Source of the DNA: Rhynchospora pubera
Taxonomy: Eukaryota; Streptophyta; Magnoliopsida; Poales; Cyperaceae
Assembly: GCA_028095005.1 (NCBI GenBank)
Contig: CM051459.1
Span: 132,155,157-132,219,156 of the forward strand
Direction: 5' to 3'
DNA length: 64,000 nt
Position numbers and translations under genes: made by a program. Shown piece by piece: positions 21,926 through 35,826 of the stretch. Each line of letters starts with the position of its first letter. Within the stretch, counting starts at the first letter, position 1. The notes beneath the pieces were generated by a model. That model saw only the letters and a list, made by a program, of their open reading frames with translations, searched no databases and was not told the DNA's origin.

Positions 21926-22741
21926 ATGACAGCCGACGAAGCAAGTCTCCGGATAGCCATCCGAAACTTGCAAAGCTCCATGAGAGGTGCTAGGGTAGCA
22001 TGGAACCGCCGTGGTCATCTGATGAATGCCGACCAGGTTCAGGCGATCCACTCAATTCGTGACCAGATTGGGGCTCTTCGACCTGAGCTGCTGGCGAGGA
22101 TAAACGAGCAGTCCCTCAATTTCCAAACCCTGGAAATAATCTTGCAACAAGGCCACATTGACACATCAAGTGAGGATACGGCATATACGGCAGGTTCTGC
22201 GGCTTCCTCTGTCGGCTCGGTCCACCGACGTGCTCCGCAGCAAGATGCAGTCTTGCCAGCTGGCTCAGAACAAAACCAGCTGCGTCAGCAACAGCATGGA
22301 GCCGCTGCAATCCGCCTCGGCCCTGCCCAGCCGGTCCCACGACACACCTCTGATCTCTCCCCTGCCTCCATCAGTCTAGGCCCGCGACGTGTTGATTACA
22401 TGCCTACCTCTTGCCAACTGGCGCCTCGTCATGCAACATTCTTCCCCAGAGCCAGTTCAGCCCACCTTGCACCACGCCCCAGCACTATCTCCCCCAGCGT
22501 GGGCCTTCTAGCCTCCCAACACCCAGTTTCGTCTCATGTCTCAAACCACCCAGCCCTGGTTCCCTCTGCTATAACCCCCGGCCCCGACCCCGACCCCAGG
22601 CAGGGCCCACTAGACCCACGTCAGACGACCCCTCTGCCTTCTCCTGACTCGGGCCTTCCAGCCCCACGCATTGCCGGTTCGCCTCCTGCCCTGCCACAGC
22701 ATTCTCCGGCTGGGGCGACCAATCACAGCGCCACCCAGTGA
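21926..22741 (+). CDS. Uncharacterised 271-aa protein, Pro/Ser-rich C-terminus
   Basis: A single uninterrupted frame, much richer in G and C than the surrounding DNA. Residues ~1-75 look folded and helical (LRIAIRNLQSSMRGARVAW, then a segment ending LRPELLARINEQ). From ~80 onward the sequence is low complexity, rich in Pro, Ser, Ala, Gln and His, without membrane segments or known motifs. A TATA box stands upstream and AATAAA at ~22957. The start fits the TATA spacing. I do not recognise the family. It could be a young or lineage-specific gene, a retrocopy (no introns), or a relic of a transposon ORF. Confidence 0.5.
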   Translation: MTADEASLRIAIRNLQSSMRGARVAWNRRGHLMNADQVQAIHSIRDQIGALRPELLARINEQSLNFQTLEIILQQGHIDTSSEDTAYTAGSAASSVGSVHRRAPQQDAVLPAGSEQNQLRQQQHGAAAIRLGPAQPVPRHTSDLSPASISLGPRRVDYMPTSCQLAPRHATFFPRASSAHLAPRPSTISPSVGLLASQHPVSSHVSNHPALVPSAITPGPDPDPRQGPLDPRQTTPLPSPDSGLPAPRIAGSPPALPQHSPAGATNHSATQ

Positions 22742-23100
22742 TGATCTTGAGATAGGAACAGGATAACCTTTGCTTAGGTCGAACAAGATAAAAATAACTG
22801 TGTTCTGGTTTAGTTCTTTAGAATAATTATTGCTTTGTTTTTCTCTTCTCTTCTCTTCTTTTTTTTTCAAGATGCTTGTAATTATTGAAAAATAGAATTC
22901 TTCTCATGTTCTTGTTGAATATATTCTACGTACAGAATTTTATTTCCAGCAAAACAATAAAGCTGTCTTGTTTAATATTTATCCCGTGCACTTTAATTAA
23001 AAGAGTAGTTTGAAGTTATTATAACATTAAATTAAACACTATGTTATTATAACATTAGAAGATCAGTTCCAAATGCATAAACAAAACTATCTGTTGGTTT
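22742..23100. other. 3' flank of the 271-aa ORF
   Basis: AT-rich, with AATAAA at ~22957 and a near-direct repeat of TTATTATAACATTA words at 23018-23055. No further gene. Confidence 0.4.
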
Positions 23101-23859
23101 GCCTCCATGTTGAGTGAGGCATTGTGATGCTCGAATGTGATCTGTGCACTTGCTATCTATTATGCTTTCATGACTGCCTCAATTTGAATGTGTGACTGTG
23201 TTGGCTCATTTTGTTCTGTTGAGGACGAATATTGAGAAATGATGTTGTCCTGTCTTTTGTTAATGTCTCAAAATGAATTTTGTGTATGCCTTGATCTGCT
23301 AGGTAAGTTTGCTCAGTTTGGTACTTTTTGTTGTCTTTTCTGTCCCAAAATAATCTTTTGTTGTCTTGGATATCTGTTAGAGGCTAATGTTTGCTCAGTT
23401 TGGTACTTTTTGTCTCAAGTAGCTTGTTATGCTTGTGTTTGGTCTGTTTTAGGAGTTTAGGCACTCAAAAAAAATCCAGGTTTTACTGTTCCTATCTGTT
23501 CCTGTGATGTGTGTGAGTCATTTAGACCTTAAATGTGATTGTTCAAACTTGTATCTGTGTTGTGAGGTCTTCCTAAGGCTTTGTGATGTTGAGTGGTGCT
23601 TGCAGTTGCCTCTGGTGCGTGGTACGGGGCTGGTTCAGGCCCTTGTACCAGTCTGGTACCAGTCTGGTACAAGTGAAAATCTGCCCAGGGACCTTTGTGT
23701 AAAGTATTTAGTTTAAAGGGACCTTTCTATAAATATTTTTGAACTATATTAGGGTCTGTTTATAGTAAAATCTGTTATTAGGGTCTTTTTGGTAATTATT
23801 AAGCAAATAAATTTAATTCAGGGTCCTTAGTGTAAAGTCTCTATGTATTTGGATCGGAT

Positions 23860-25545
23860 TCCATTTATGATGTTAGGTTTCGGATTTGATCCCCGAAACC
23901 CGCTGTAATCCGGGTCCGTTTGGATCCTGTTTTCTTTCCGTTGTGGGCCGTGTGTACTTTCTGGGACGTCAGGCCTGATTTTGTTTGGGCTTGCTTCACT
24001 GTTTTGTTCCGCGTGGACTTTCTTTGTGGACTCTGGGATTTAATTGTGCGTGGCCCAATTTCTGTTGGTTGTGCTTAATTGTGGATTTAATTAAGTTGGA
24101 TTTTGAGAAAAAAAAACTAAAACTATTTGAGGCTTAAATGAATGGTTCGAATATCAAAGTACGAGATTTCGGCCGAAACAATTATGTCGGATTCGAAAAT
24201 AAATTTGTTGGCTTTTAAATGGGAGATGATTAAAATGTCCGTAAAATAATTCTTTACGGATACTATGATATAATTGGACAATATATGATCCCAAACCCAA
24301 AATAATCAATTTGAGTTTATTTTTCTTTTTTATTTGATTTACAGTTGTTTTTAGTTTAGGAATTTAAGTCAGAATAATTTTCATACTAAATTAAAACACT
24401 TTTAGAAAATGTATTGAACTTGTTAAATGTTTTTCCAAACCCAATTAATCTGACACGTGGATTTATCGTGTAGTTAAGACTTGTAGGATTCGTCACATAC
24501 GTCTATTTACACACGGATTTCATAAATCAAACTTTAGCAAATTAATTCTAAAAGTAAACATAATATTATTAAATCAAATTGTTCTACACAATAGCTTTAT
24601 AAAACAAATTATTGCAGAATTATTTTAAGAATATTTCTCAAATTAACGTTTCTGCACAACTAGTTTCAGATGAAACTCTGTCAAATTGTTTGCTAGAAAA
24701 TAATTCCTTAATATATATTTAAAACAGAATTCCTTTCAGAAAGCTTGAGTCCAACTCTTCTTAAATCAGAATTCGAGTTCCTTTGTAAACGTCTAGAATT
24801 TAAGTTTTGTTTTGCACACAGTAACCAGAATGGGGTAGATCGTTAGAGTAGATTTTAACATGTGAGTTTTATTCGCCAGGTGCACCACTAGACTTCTCTG
24901 TACCGGTGGACGACTCCTACCCTGAGCATGAGACTGCAGTAGGTGGTTAGAACTTCGTTGACCATCCTGAGGAGTAGCTCTATCTTCGACTTTTCCAGGT
25001 GTGGTAGTCTTTTTATGACATGTGTGGTTGTCTTAGGTTTTGTTTAAACTCTATTTTAAGAATTAGATCAACAATTAATTATGTGCATATCATGTCATGA
25101 ACATTATATAAACACCTAAGTGCATGTCATTAACTTAAGATTAGTTTATATTGTGCATTCATGTTATTAATAAAAGTATTGATATACTTTAAAGTGCCTC
25201 AATCAACACTTGCATTTGGTATGGTTCAGGATTGTGAGATCGAGTGGTATGTCCACTCTGTAGGTCGACTGTCTCGCGACTCTACGGTCACATGGTTATT
25301 TATTATATGTATAGTTGTTATTATATTTCCCTTGACTTTTGGTTATATGCCAATATATATTGAATTGCCTGTCAATCTCCTTGTGCAGTTTAACCGGTAC
25401 CGTGTTTGTTGTCCCATACTCTTTCACGAAGAGATATGGGCTTGGAGCCCTGTTCAGGTTGATCTTGATATATACTTATTAGGCGTAATTCTTGTCATAC
25501 TGGGATTTGTGAGGATTGGTTCTGAATTTTATCTTACATATATAT
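23860..25545. mobile_element. Left part of a probable gypsy-type LTR relic
   Basis: Together with 35239-35826 this non-coding DNA has the look of a long plant gypsy LTR. The right part has ACTCAGCCCACATAATTGC followed by GTGGCGCACGTTCAGG and ends GTGTGACA. The left boundary is uncertain. The 9.7-kb copia element is inserted in it at TATAT. The 143-aa ORF at 25161-25592 crosses the insertion junction and is not a gene. Confidence 0.35.
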
Positions 25546-27308
25546 TGTTAGAAAGTGTGCTAATTTTCATTTTTATGCTAATTATCAATTAATTAACCAA
25601 GCAAACATAGCACACACAAGATCTAGTACACAAGCTATTCAAACACACGAGAAAAAGGGGAAATCGATACCTCCCGCGAAATCGTATTCGCGGGGCTCGA
25701 CCAAGGCATGGGAATCGATGGCGTGCCTTCTCCACCGTCTCCACCACGTCTCATAACCGCCCTCGAGTCCACCAAGGAGGATTAATCACGTTCTACAAGG
25801 TACGTGCTAGCATACCCAAAGAACAAGCCTAATCCCTATGGTTTTCTCTCTTGCATCAATCAACAACCTTGATTTAGTGGAGAGAAAATAGCTCAACACA
25901 TGAGCAAATAAGAGGGAGAGAAGAGAAAAAGTGGCGGCCTAGAATGGGAGGAAGAGAGGAGAGAGAAAGCTAGGTGGAGGCTCTCATAAGTGGTCCTTAT
26001 ATAGAGCACAAAACCTAATTGACCTCTTGCATAATTACAACTATGCCATCCCACCTACCACCATTATGGGCAGCCACGAAATGGGCCTTTATGGGCCATT
26101 TAATCCCTTCATTTGGACCATTAATTCATATAATTAAGGTCCCTCAACTTTGCTCTTTAATTGGGCTATATATTTGCTATTTAAATAACGGCCCAATTAA
26201 TCAATATAACCATTTATATTGATAAGTGTTGAACTAAATTAATTATTAACTCATTAATAATTATTTTAGGATTAGTTAATGCATTAATTTATTTCTATAT
26301 GATCCATTGACTTAATTAATTATAACGGTTCGCAACGGTATATAATTAATTAATCAATCTTATCATATTTCCACAGAACCTACTGCTGTGAATAAATAAA
26401 TAATGCACTGTGTGATTAATGTCCTATTTGTGTGACCCTTTGAGGATTTATGCTATGTTGGCCATGGAATTAAATCGTTATTTAATTCCAATAATCATAA
26501 GCGGTATCTAGCAACACGTTATGACTCCCAATTCGCATAAATAGTGTACTGCTACAATATTTCAATCCTGCATAAGAGAATAAATATGTTTCTCTATTTT
26601 GATTCTTATGTCGCACGATATCATCGTATAATCCAAGATAGGAATGTGTCATTCTTGCAGATTATACGTTTCTTGATCTAGAGATAATTGTATAAAGTTG
26701 CATGCAAACAATCTATCTCCATCAAGGGGCCCAAACAGATATCGTCACTCACTAAGTGAATTAATGAGGGACATACGGTTTTTCTTGATGATTAACTTTT
26801 CCCCGCACAATTCAAGAGAACATAAATAAAGTCCGTATAGCAGCCCTTATCGGGAATCAGCGGTAGACAGTATTTATTGAACCTATCCTCATGTGGAAAA
26901 GATAAACATCTCAAACTTAGAACCAAAATCACAACGAAATAAACAATGACACATAACACAATCCATATGTTTATTTCGATGGGTCAAGTCCTGTGCTATG
27001 TTCCATAACATACACATATGCAACTAAGTTGGTAACTCTTTACCTATGATTAGTAGAACTTAATCATCACTTAACTTGCATACTAATCTTTTATGATAAT
27101 TAATGTTCCTTGTTAATTATCAAGATTATGGACCGTTTAGATTTATTATTGTCATTCTAAAGAATGATCAACAGAGATCTACAATTCAGATCCTCAACCT
27201 GAATGATCTGTCAATAATAAACCTAGGAACAGATGATAAAATCTCATCCAAAACATAAACTAATAATTAAGTCATTAAATTATTGACTTCTAGGACATAA
27301 CTCTAACA
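25546..27308 (-). repeat. 3' LTR of the minus-strand copia element
   Basis: 1763 bp, nearly identical to 33471-35233; by eye I found three substitutions (a TATC/TACC, a TAACGG/TAATGG and a GGCC/GGCT difference). On the minus strand a CTATATAAGG TATA-like box lies near 26003-25994. ORFs inside, such as 26019-26222, recur in the other LTR and are not genes. Confidence 0.92.
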
Positions 27309-30300
27309 ATCTCCCACTTGGCCTAGAGTCAATCAGTAGTGACTTCTAGCCAACGAAGAATTGAGAACAATGTCATATATCTATATATATACATGTCTCG
27401 GACCTCAGAATAAATAATACGCTTATAGCTAGTTACTCATACGTCCACCACGTATGGATGCATAACTGCATCTCGTATACTGCTCAAGGTAGAGGTCGTG
27501 CTAGAGTGTTCGCTGTGTTCGCGAACCTATCCAAAAATTGTTCGACCATATATATATATATATACTCCTATATATATTCTTGATCACCATCATATGATAT
27601 CAAGTGATATCGTTATAGATCATATTTGAATCTCCAATGTAACATTGGGCTCTTTAGGAGTAATTTATGGTTCGAGATGCTTAGAACCATAATAACTCAA
27701 CTAAGAACTCGATCCGAAATAAACTTCTTTTATTGCTTCACAAGTTGCAACGTAGTTTGCTTTGGTGACGGAAACGGTTGTAATATTCCATTTAGAACAC
27801 CTTCTAAATTTACAACACCACCTTTTAGCAAAATATGTAGTTCAACTGTGATTATATCAATCTTTCGAAAAACTAGCATTAGTGTAATTAACTTACACTA
27901 GCTCTCTTTCATCTTAAGAGATGAAACATTATATCATTCTTTCTCATAAGGTACTCGATGATATCCTTGATTATCGTCCTAATGTGTCTCTCTTGTATCC
28001 ATTTGACAACTGTTTGTCATATCTTTTGGATACTACACATTGGGGCATATGCATAAATATGGCGTACACAATGAAACTCATAATGAAGGAATGCTTGAAC
28101 TATTTCATGCACTTTCTCGAATCGAGTTGCAATAGACCGAGTCAAAACACTCAAGTCATGTCATGTGACGTATAGTTAGACATCCTTTCTTGGAGTGTAA
28201 CTTTCGTGTTTCTAGAACACTTCGTCAATACATGCATATTTGCTCAAACCTAACTTTCATCATAATCTATCTTTATAGATTTTGTTTCCTAGGATTAGGT
28301 GATTTCGCCCAAGTTCTCATTTGAGAAAGTATTCTCCAAAGAGATCTTGACAATATTCATTTTCTTAATGTTATTCCCAATTAATGAATTGTTATCTTGA
28401 ACAATACAAGTAATACAATTATGCTCCCACTGAATATCTTGTCTATACAAGATACTTTTGACGAAGTTCAACTCCTTGACTTCATTGTCAAAACTTTTAT
28501 TCCAATCTCCACAACACTTGCTTTAATCCATTAATGGATCCTTGAAGCATGCGTATGTTTTTAGCAATACATAAACCTCGATTTGTGTCAAATGCACAAC
28601 ATCATCCTTCACTCATACGAAGAAGGCGGTTTTATGTGTTTTTCCATATATCAATATATATGAAATACAACTATTGCTAGAATGATCTTTATTGACTTTT
28701 ACATAGCCACAAGCAAGAGGTTGTGCTTTGTACGTAGTCAACTAGTCATCGACTTAAACATAGCTACAAGCGAGAAGCCGCGCTTTGTACATAGTCGATT
28801 TGTTATCCATGTCGATCTTTCCTTTTGAAGATCTAAAACGTTCTTGATGGATTGCTCCTTCATGAACATCAACCAAGGTCTATACCTTGTTGTTATACAT
28901 GGATTTTATTTAAAGATCATATGAATTCAAACCATATATGTGGAATCGGATCGTTCCATCGTTTTTCTTGTTTATCAACGGATTCTCATATGCTAAGTTT
29001 GAGAATGTCGTGAAGCCAATGCACCAAACGGCTTAGGCAATCAACTCTCGTTGATCTTTTGTAGGACTGGTACTTGAGGTTCATGAACTACTTCCACAAT
29101 GAATTGTTGAACGAGTTCTTGACTCCTCATATATTCCATGAGTTTCTCGAATCATCATCAACTCGTGATATGGTTGAGTCCTCATTGGAAGGAGCGTACT
29201 ATTAAACTTCTTTTCAAAACAACTTGTGAATGAAGTTCCGCTCAACTCCCACTAAGCACCATGTATGGAGTGACAAGTTTCCCATAAGAGTACTTCTTGT
29301 AGTGACGCATAAACTCCTTTAATGCTCACTTTACTCCCACTACTTCTTCTTGAGAATTTCAATTCATCAAGACTACATTATGATTAGCAACAACTACTTT
29401 GTTCTTATCATATTCGTGGAAGTAGTGCCTTTTAATATAAAGCATCCTACAAATATATAGTGTCTTATTTGGTTTAAGCTTACAAGTCCACAATACTTGA
29501 AATAAGCTTCTCAACACCAAATCTCGAGAAGTATTATACTTAGAGATCAAAATCTCGTAAGAAACCTTCCTCAATAGACTTTGATGGAACACCATTCAGT
29601 GTAAACAATATTGTCCTCAAACATACTTCCCTAATACGAGTCGAATAAGTCAATTTGATTTATTATCGATCGAACTATACAAAATATTGTTCGATACCTC
29701 CATTCTTGGACACATTATTCCATAATGTTCCTCATGGAGTGAGTTATGAAACTATTTTCATACTCTTTAGATAATACTTCAAATCATATGACTTAACTAC
29801 TTATTTGCCACGATTAATTGTAAGACTTTTCTTTTTCCTTGAACGGTCTTTTTAACTTCACACTTGAACTCCTTTGAACTAGTCAAAAGGTTCATACTTA
29901 TACCTTATCAAATAGATATGTTAATATCTACAATGATCGTTGGTTAAGTAGTAAAGTATCAACAACCTTTCATTGCACAAGTACTTATTGGTCTTTATAC
30001 ATCGATATGTATAAGTCCTAATCAAGTCACTTGTCCTTAAACCTTTGTAGGTTAAAGGCGCTTTTGTCATTTAACAAACATGATTCGCATATCAATCGAT
30101 TTGAAATCGAATTGAATTTCGAGCTCTACGTTACGTAGACTCTCATAATGCGATTCTCGTTTATATATGTGACTAAGCGGTTATATATATAACATGAAAG
30201 TCAAATACTTTATGTCAAGTCTTACGCATCCTATTTGTCATTCATAACTTGTTTATCTATTTCAAGCAAATTCCATCAAGATGCATGAAATCATATAAAC

Positions 30301-33300
30301 AAATTCATAATAAAAGAACTTGTCTTTTATTAAACATAGTTATCCATCATCAAATATGAAATGGAGACGCTATGAGAGGTTTTAGAATTAAGGTATGCAA
30401 CCTTCAATTCCTAAACAAACTCTTAATAAAGATAACTCTACGTATTCAATGGTAATGACTTAAATGAATAAGTCATCTCCTATACGGAGTTTACTTTATA
30501 TCTCTCGAACATTCTCTTATTCTTCATTGCCAACACATTTCGTTAAATGCGAGCATATGAACTAGTATCAAGTTACTAGTGTAAATTAGAGATAGTGAGA
30601 TAGTTTGAACGACAAATACACTTTAGGATTAGAATATTTCTAATCGTCACAATCATGGTACTTCGGACAACCTTTCAAATGCCTCCCTATACGGCAAATG
30701 AAACATCTCATGTGACACATGGTCATAAATGAGGGTCTCGAAAATTTCAACTCATACCTTAGTGAAGTATTTCTTGAATACTTAACCAATTACCTTTTTG
30801 CATCAACAATTGTGCGAAGAAGGTAACATTATATCCTTTATAATTCCAAAGAGATCGTATGACAATATCAACAATCCTTGATATCGGAGATTAATATCTC
30901 TAGTCATCAATTAGCTACTTAAATCTTTCGATTTGTAAGCCAATGAAAACGTTCATGTATCCTTTTATAAAAGAAGAATCTCTTGGTCAACTCATACTCT
31001 TTATACTCGATCATAAATGATGGAGTTAATATCTACTTTCTCCAAGAACACTTTCTTGAGTAAGTGGATGAGAGCGTACGAGTTAGATCTAGTCCATATG
31101 AATTCTCTAATTCAAAGGTCTAGAAATTTTAAATGAGGATATTAGCCATACGCTTTATTAAATAACTTTTCGCCAAAAGTCAATCAATCATCGCGTTGCT
31201 ACGTTCGGGTAGTTTGAGGAAAGTTTTGGGAATTGACATACTCAAATTTCTCTTCACTAAGATCATGTCTTAGGAATTGGTATTACTTCTTTCAAGTAAC
31301 TACCTTTTAGAAACGAGTTTGTTCATTTTTCAAAGATTGATCGCAACAAAATTAACAATTTTAACATCTATAACAAAATCAATTTACGGTCATTTAGTTT
31401 ATGCAATTGTTTTATTTATAACAAATAAAACTCCCACTATATTTATTTAATGTCCCTAATATAGTAGGTTTTCCAAGATCCCTATTTTCGTTGAGATGGT
31501 GCTAGCGTCGGCGTGACACCAAAACAACTAGATAAGGTAGGTTCTCCAACCAATCATTCCATATGATTCTTGGTTTGTGAAATATCACATGTATATCCAC
31601 AAACTTTGCCCCGATGCCCAATCCGATTAGAAAACATCGTTAAGTAACCTTTCTCTATTTGCTCCTAGTAAATCTGATTTACACCCCGACACGGATGATG
31701 GAACACGATGTCCCGCGTCGGCGAGAATGCATCAATGAACGATCATACACGTTAGAAGGGGATAGAGAGAAGGAGGGCGATTTAACTTAATCATGTTTTG
31801 TTTGGGACAATCAATTAAGTGACACTTGTATGGTGGTCATGTAAGCATACACCCATACCTAGCCTATGACAATTCATAGCAATCACAAGCAATCACATAT
31901 AAGCATCTCATAGTTGTGGGTTTGTATGGCTCCCGCTTGCATTAGTTTCGCCACATCGTCCATGGAGCAAAACTAATCTAATCCTTGCCCTCCCACTAAA
32001 TTCTATAAGGATCTAAATCCTATATAAAATAAAGGTGCAAAATACATGTGAAAATATCCTATTCCCTTCCTATCCTTAGGGGCATGCAAGCCTCACAAGT
32101 TACATCAAAAATTAATCAAAAATTAATTAATGGCACCAAAGGCCGCATTACAAACATTCACACATGCATTCATTTACAACCACAAGGCATTGAGTCTTGA
32201 GCCATACTAAACCCACTATCCACCTACAAAACAAAGTTAGCACATACAAGAACTTTGTTTCCAATTAACGATTTTCAAGCATCTTTGCGTATCATTTGCT
32301 ATAAGTAAATTCCGTGTACAAATCCTCAATTTTAAACAACCAAACTTGTTTAAATTCATTTAGAAAGTTCTTTCAACATCCCATAACAGAAAGGAGATCA
32401 AACAAGGAGTTTTCTAATTAAATTCAACTAGTTTGAATACTTAGAAAAACAGTAATTTACCAAAAAACGTAACTAATGGAATCCAACAAAAACAACAGTT
32501 TTCGGTCTCCAAAAATTCTCAAATAAATTACTTAAGCTCCTTATCAAAGTTGTGACTACCAGTAAAAAATTCAAGAAGAGATCTTAAACCATCCGGGAGA
32601 ATCAAAAAGACAAATCTCTTACAAGTGCACGAAACACCATTATGAGATTTTCAGCTTATCCTCTCAACCATTTGGTCTGTTAGACCACCTTCTACCCAGT
32701 TTTTATATATACAATATACATAGAAAAACTTGTTTAGACTACAGGCTATCCATTCATGAAAAGAAAACAACCAAGTTTAGTTCAATAATATTAAGTTACA
32801 GCCTAAACAATCAACAAATTCTGTACTGGGACAGACTGTCAATCGAAAGGTTTTAACCTAGTTGAAGGTCCAAACATCCACGAAAAATTACGAAATTAAT
32901 TTTCCTGGAATCCTAACTCAAATTAGAACAACTCCATTTAAACAAAATTTTTAAAGGAGTTCTCAGTTGGTACAGTTTATTAGAACAATCGATTTGCTCA
33001 ACAAACTGGATCTGACAAGATCTTCCTTTTCATACTTGAAAACCCACTAATTAATCCGAGTCATGCAACAAGTTATACATGCTCAGAAAGAGCTTCAAGT
33101 CCTCTTTATTTCTAGCCATAGAACACTGGTACTTATATTCAAAATATAAATCTTTCAAGCCATTCAAACAGGACAGTGCAAGCAAAAACTGGTTCTGCGC
33201 ACTGTCGCCGTTTTATTCACAGTAAATCCATACTAATTCAGAAAAATGTGAATCCAACGACAAAAGAATCACAATCCACAGATCTACAACTTTCATGTAG

Positions 33301-33457
33301 ATGGAAAGATCTTCCAGAGAACTTATCACATCCAAAAACGTGAAATAACACAGAAAATACCATTTCCAGACAGCAAACAAACGCATCATCTCTACTAATC
33401 CATTAATTAGCCAATTTCTCTTAATTAAGTGTTAAAATAGCTTAAGTACGACCATGT
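27309..33457 (-). pseudogene. Decayed gag-pol interior of the copia element
   Basis: On the minus strand the order is untranslated leader, zinc-knuckle relic (~30.7 kb), RT relic (28.6-28.3 kb) and RNase H relic (~27.7 kb), the copia order. No frame longer than about 90 codons survives and no catalytic YVDD or DSG could be read. The part from ~31.0 to 33.4 kb has no recognisable coding. Confidence 0.75.
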
Positions 33458-33469
33458 GCTCTGATACCA
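33458..33469 (-). other. Primer binding site (initiator tRNA-Met)
   Basis: Reads TGGTATCAGAGC on the minus strand, complementary to the 3' end of plant initiator tRNA-Met, directly after the 5' LTR. Confidence 0.9.
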
Positions 33470-33470
33470 C

Positions 33471-35233
33471 TGTTAGAAAGTGTGCTAATTTTCATTTTTA
33501 TGCTAATTACCAATTAATTAACCAAGCAAACATAGCACACACAAGATCTAGTACACAAGCTATTCAAACACACGAGAAAAAGGGGAAATCGATACCTCCC
33601 GCGAAATCGTATTCGCGGGGCTCGACCAAGGCATGGGAATCGATGGCGTGCCTTCTCCACCGTCTCCACCACGTCTCATAACCGCCCTCGAGTCCACCAA
33701 GGAGGATTAATCACGTTCTACAAGGTACGTGCTAGCATACCCAAAGAACAAGCCTAATCCCTATGGTTTTCTCTCTTGCATCAATCAACAACCTTGATTT
33801 AGTGGAGAGAAAATAGCTCAACACATGAGCAAATAAGAGGGAGAGAAGAGAAAAAGTGGCGGCCTAGAATGGGAGGAAGAGAGGAGAGAGAAAGCTAGGT
33901 GGAGGCTCTCATAAGTGGTCCTTATATAGAGCACAAAACCTAATTGACCTCTTGCATAATTACAACTATGCCATCCCACCTACCACCATTATGGGCAGCC
34001 ACGAAATGGGCCTTTATGGGCCATTTAATCCCTTCATTTGGACCATTAATTCATATAATTAAGGTCCCTCAACTTTGCTCTTTAATTGGGCTATATATTT
34101 GCTATTTAAATAACGGCCCAATTAATCAATATAACCATTTATATTGATAAGTGTTGAACTAAATTAATTATTAACTCATTAATAATTATTTTAGGATTAG
34201 TTAATGCATTAATTTATTTCTATATGATCCATTGACTTAATTAATTATAATGGTTCGCAACGGTATATAATTAATTAATCAATCTTATCATATTTCCACA
34301 GAACCTACTGCTGTGAATAAATAAATAATGCACTGTGTGATTAATGTCCTATTTGTGTGACCCTTTGAGGATTTATGCTATGTTGGCTATGGAATTAAAT
34401 CGTTATTTAATTCCAATAATCATAAGCGGTATCTAGCAACACGTTATGACTCCCAATTCGCATAAATAGTGTACTGCTACAATATTTCAATCCTGCATAA
34501 GAGAATAAATATGTTTCTCTATTTTGATTCTTATGTCGCACGATATCATCGTATAATCCAAGATAGGAATGTGTCATTCTTGCAGATTATACGTTTCTTG
34601 ATCTAGAGATAATTGTATAAAGTTGCATGCAAACAATCTATCTCCATCAAGGGGCCCAAACAGATATCGTCACTCACTAAGTGAATTAATGAGGGACATA
34701 CGGTTTTTCTTGATGATTAACTTTTCCCCGCACAATTCAAGAGAACATAAATAAAGTCCGTATAGCAGCCCTTATCGGGAATCAGCGGTAGACAGTATTT
34801 ATTGAACCTATCCTCATGTGGAAAAGATAAACATCTCAAACTTAGAACCAAAATCACAACGAAATAAACAATGACACATAACACAATCCATATGTTTATT
34901 TCGATGGGTCAAGTCCTGTGCTATGTTCCATAACATACACATATGCAACTAAGTTGGTAACTCTTTACCTATGATTAGTAGAACTTAATCATCACTTAAC
35001 TTGCATACTAATCTTTTATGATAATTAATGTTCCTTGTTAATTATCAAGATTATGGACCGTTTAGATTTATTATTGTCATTCTAAAGAATGATCAACAGA
35101 GATCTACAATTCAGATCCTCAACCTGAATGATCTGTCAATAATAAACCTAGGAACAGATGATAAAATCTCATCCAAAACATAAACTAATAATTAAGTCAT
35201 TAAATTATTGACTTCTAGGACATAACTCTAACA
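33471..35233 (-). repeat. 5' LTR of the minus-strand copia element
   Basis: Partner of 25546-27308, same length. The primer binding site begins one base inside of it (33469). It begins TGTTAGAGTTATG on the minus strand and ends ...CACTTTCTAACA. Confidence 0.92.
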
Positions 35234-35238
35234 TATAT

Positions 35239-35826
35239 GACCATGAGATTGGGTGCTTGACTCTATATTGATACTTCGTATTATTCTATATTACTATCCT
35301 TTATCATTTCATATTTCTTTCTTTTATCGGGCATGGATTATCAGGTAGAATGACTTCATTAACACTTTAAGTACACTTAGAAATTGCACAATAGGAATTT
35401 AAAAGTGACTAACTTAAGTCTGGTTTAGTTCTAACTTTTGTTTAGCCAAGACCTTGTTGGCACTTTCTTTTGCCACCACTGAGTATTCGCGTACTCAGCC
35501 CACATAATTGCTTGTGGCGCACGTTCAGGTTTGGTAGACTTAGCAGAGGAGTTTTAGCCAGAAGACCAAGCCGAGCTGGAATAGTATTTATCCGCTGTGC
35601 ATTTATTATTCTATGTTTTGTTTGTATGATAACTGAATATTTTGATATGTGTATATTTTACCAGTCCCTTTTGTTGTATGAACAAACAATCCCTTTATTA
35701 TATGATTATTTATTTGTGATTATTTATTTCTATGATACTGTTTTATAGTCTTACGTGTACACAATAGAATGTGTACGCGTGGCGGGGCTGTCCATCCCAA
35801 ATTGCGGCTTGGTTTGGGGTGTGACA
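35239..35826. mobile_element. Right part of the probable gypsy-type LTR
   Basis: Continues the DNA interrupted at 25545. It contains GCGTACTCAGCCCACATAA and terminates GGGGTGTGACA directly before the start of duplication unit B. Confidence 0.35.

Larger units (their letters stand above)
25546..35233 (-). mobile_element. Copia-type LTR retrotransposon, degenerate coding region
   Basis: 9688 bp between 5-bp duplications TATAT (25541-25545 and 35234-35238). Orientation is minus: the primer binding site TGGTATCAGAGC (iMet type) is at 33469-33458, next to the LTR at 33471-35233, and the polypurine tract AAGTGGGAGAT lies at 27319-27309. LTRs are 1763 bp each, TG...CA. The interior shows broken minus-strand pol: a zinc-knuckle-like CFICRIGRHLKGC near 30710-30665 with one spacing residue lost, RT-like GLKQV and LIGNNIKKMNIVK near 28530-28300, RNase H-like ANYVATCEAIKEV near 27780-27690, all with stops and frame changes. 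LTR length and the TGTTAGAGTTATGTCCTAG start resemble the Angela-type lineage; that assignment is tentative. Confidence 0.88.

Noticed and set aside
25161..25592. 143-codon hydrophobic ORF
   Set aside because: It runs across the insertion junction of the 9.7-kb copia element at 25545 and ends inside the LTR; it has no known domain.
26019..26222. 67-aa ORF repeated exactly at 33944-34147
   Set aside because: Both copies lie at the same place in the two LTRs; duplication reflects the LTR pair, not a gene family.
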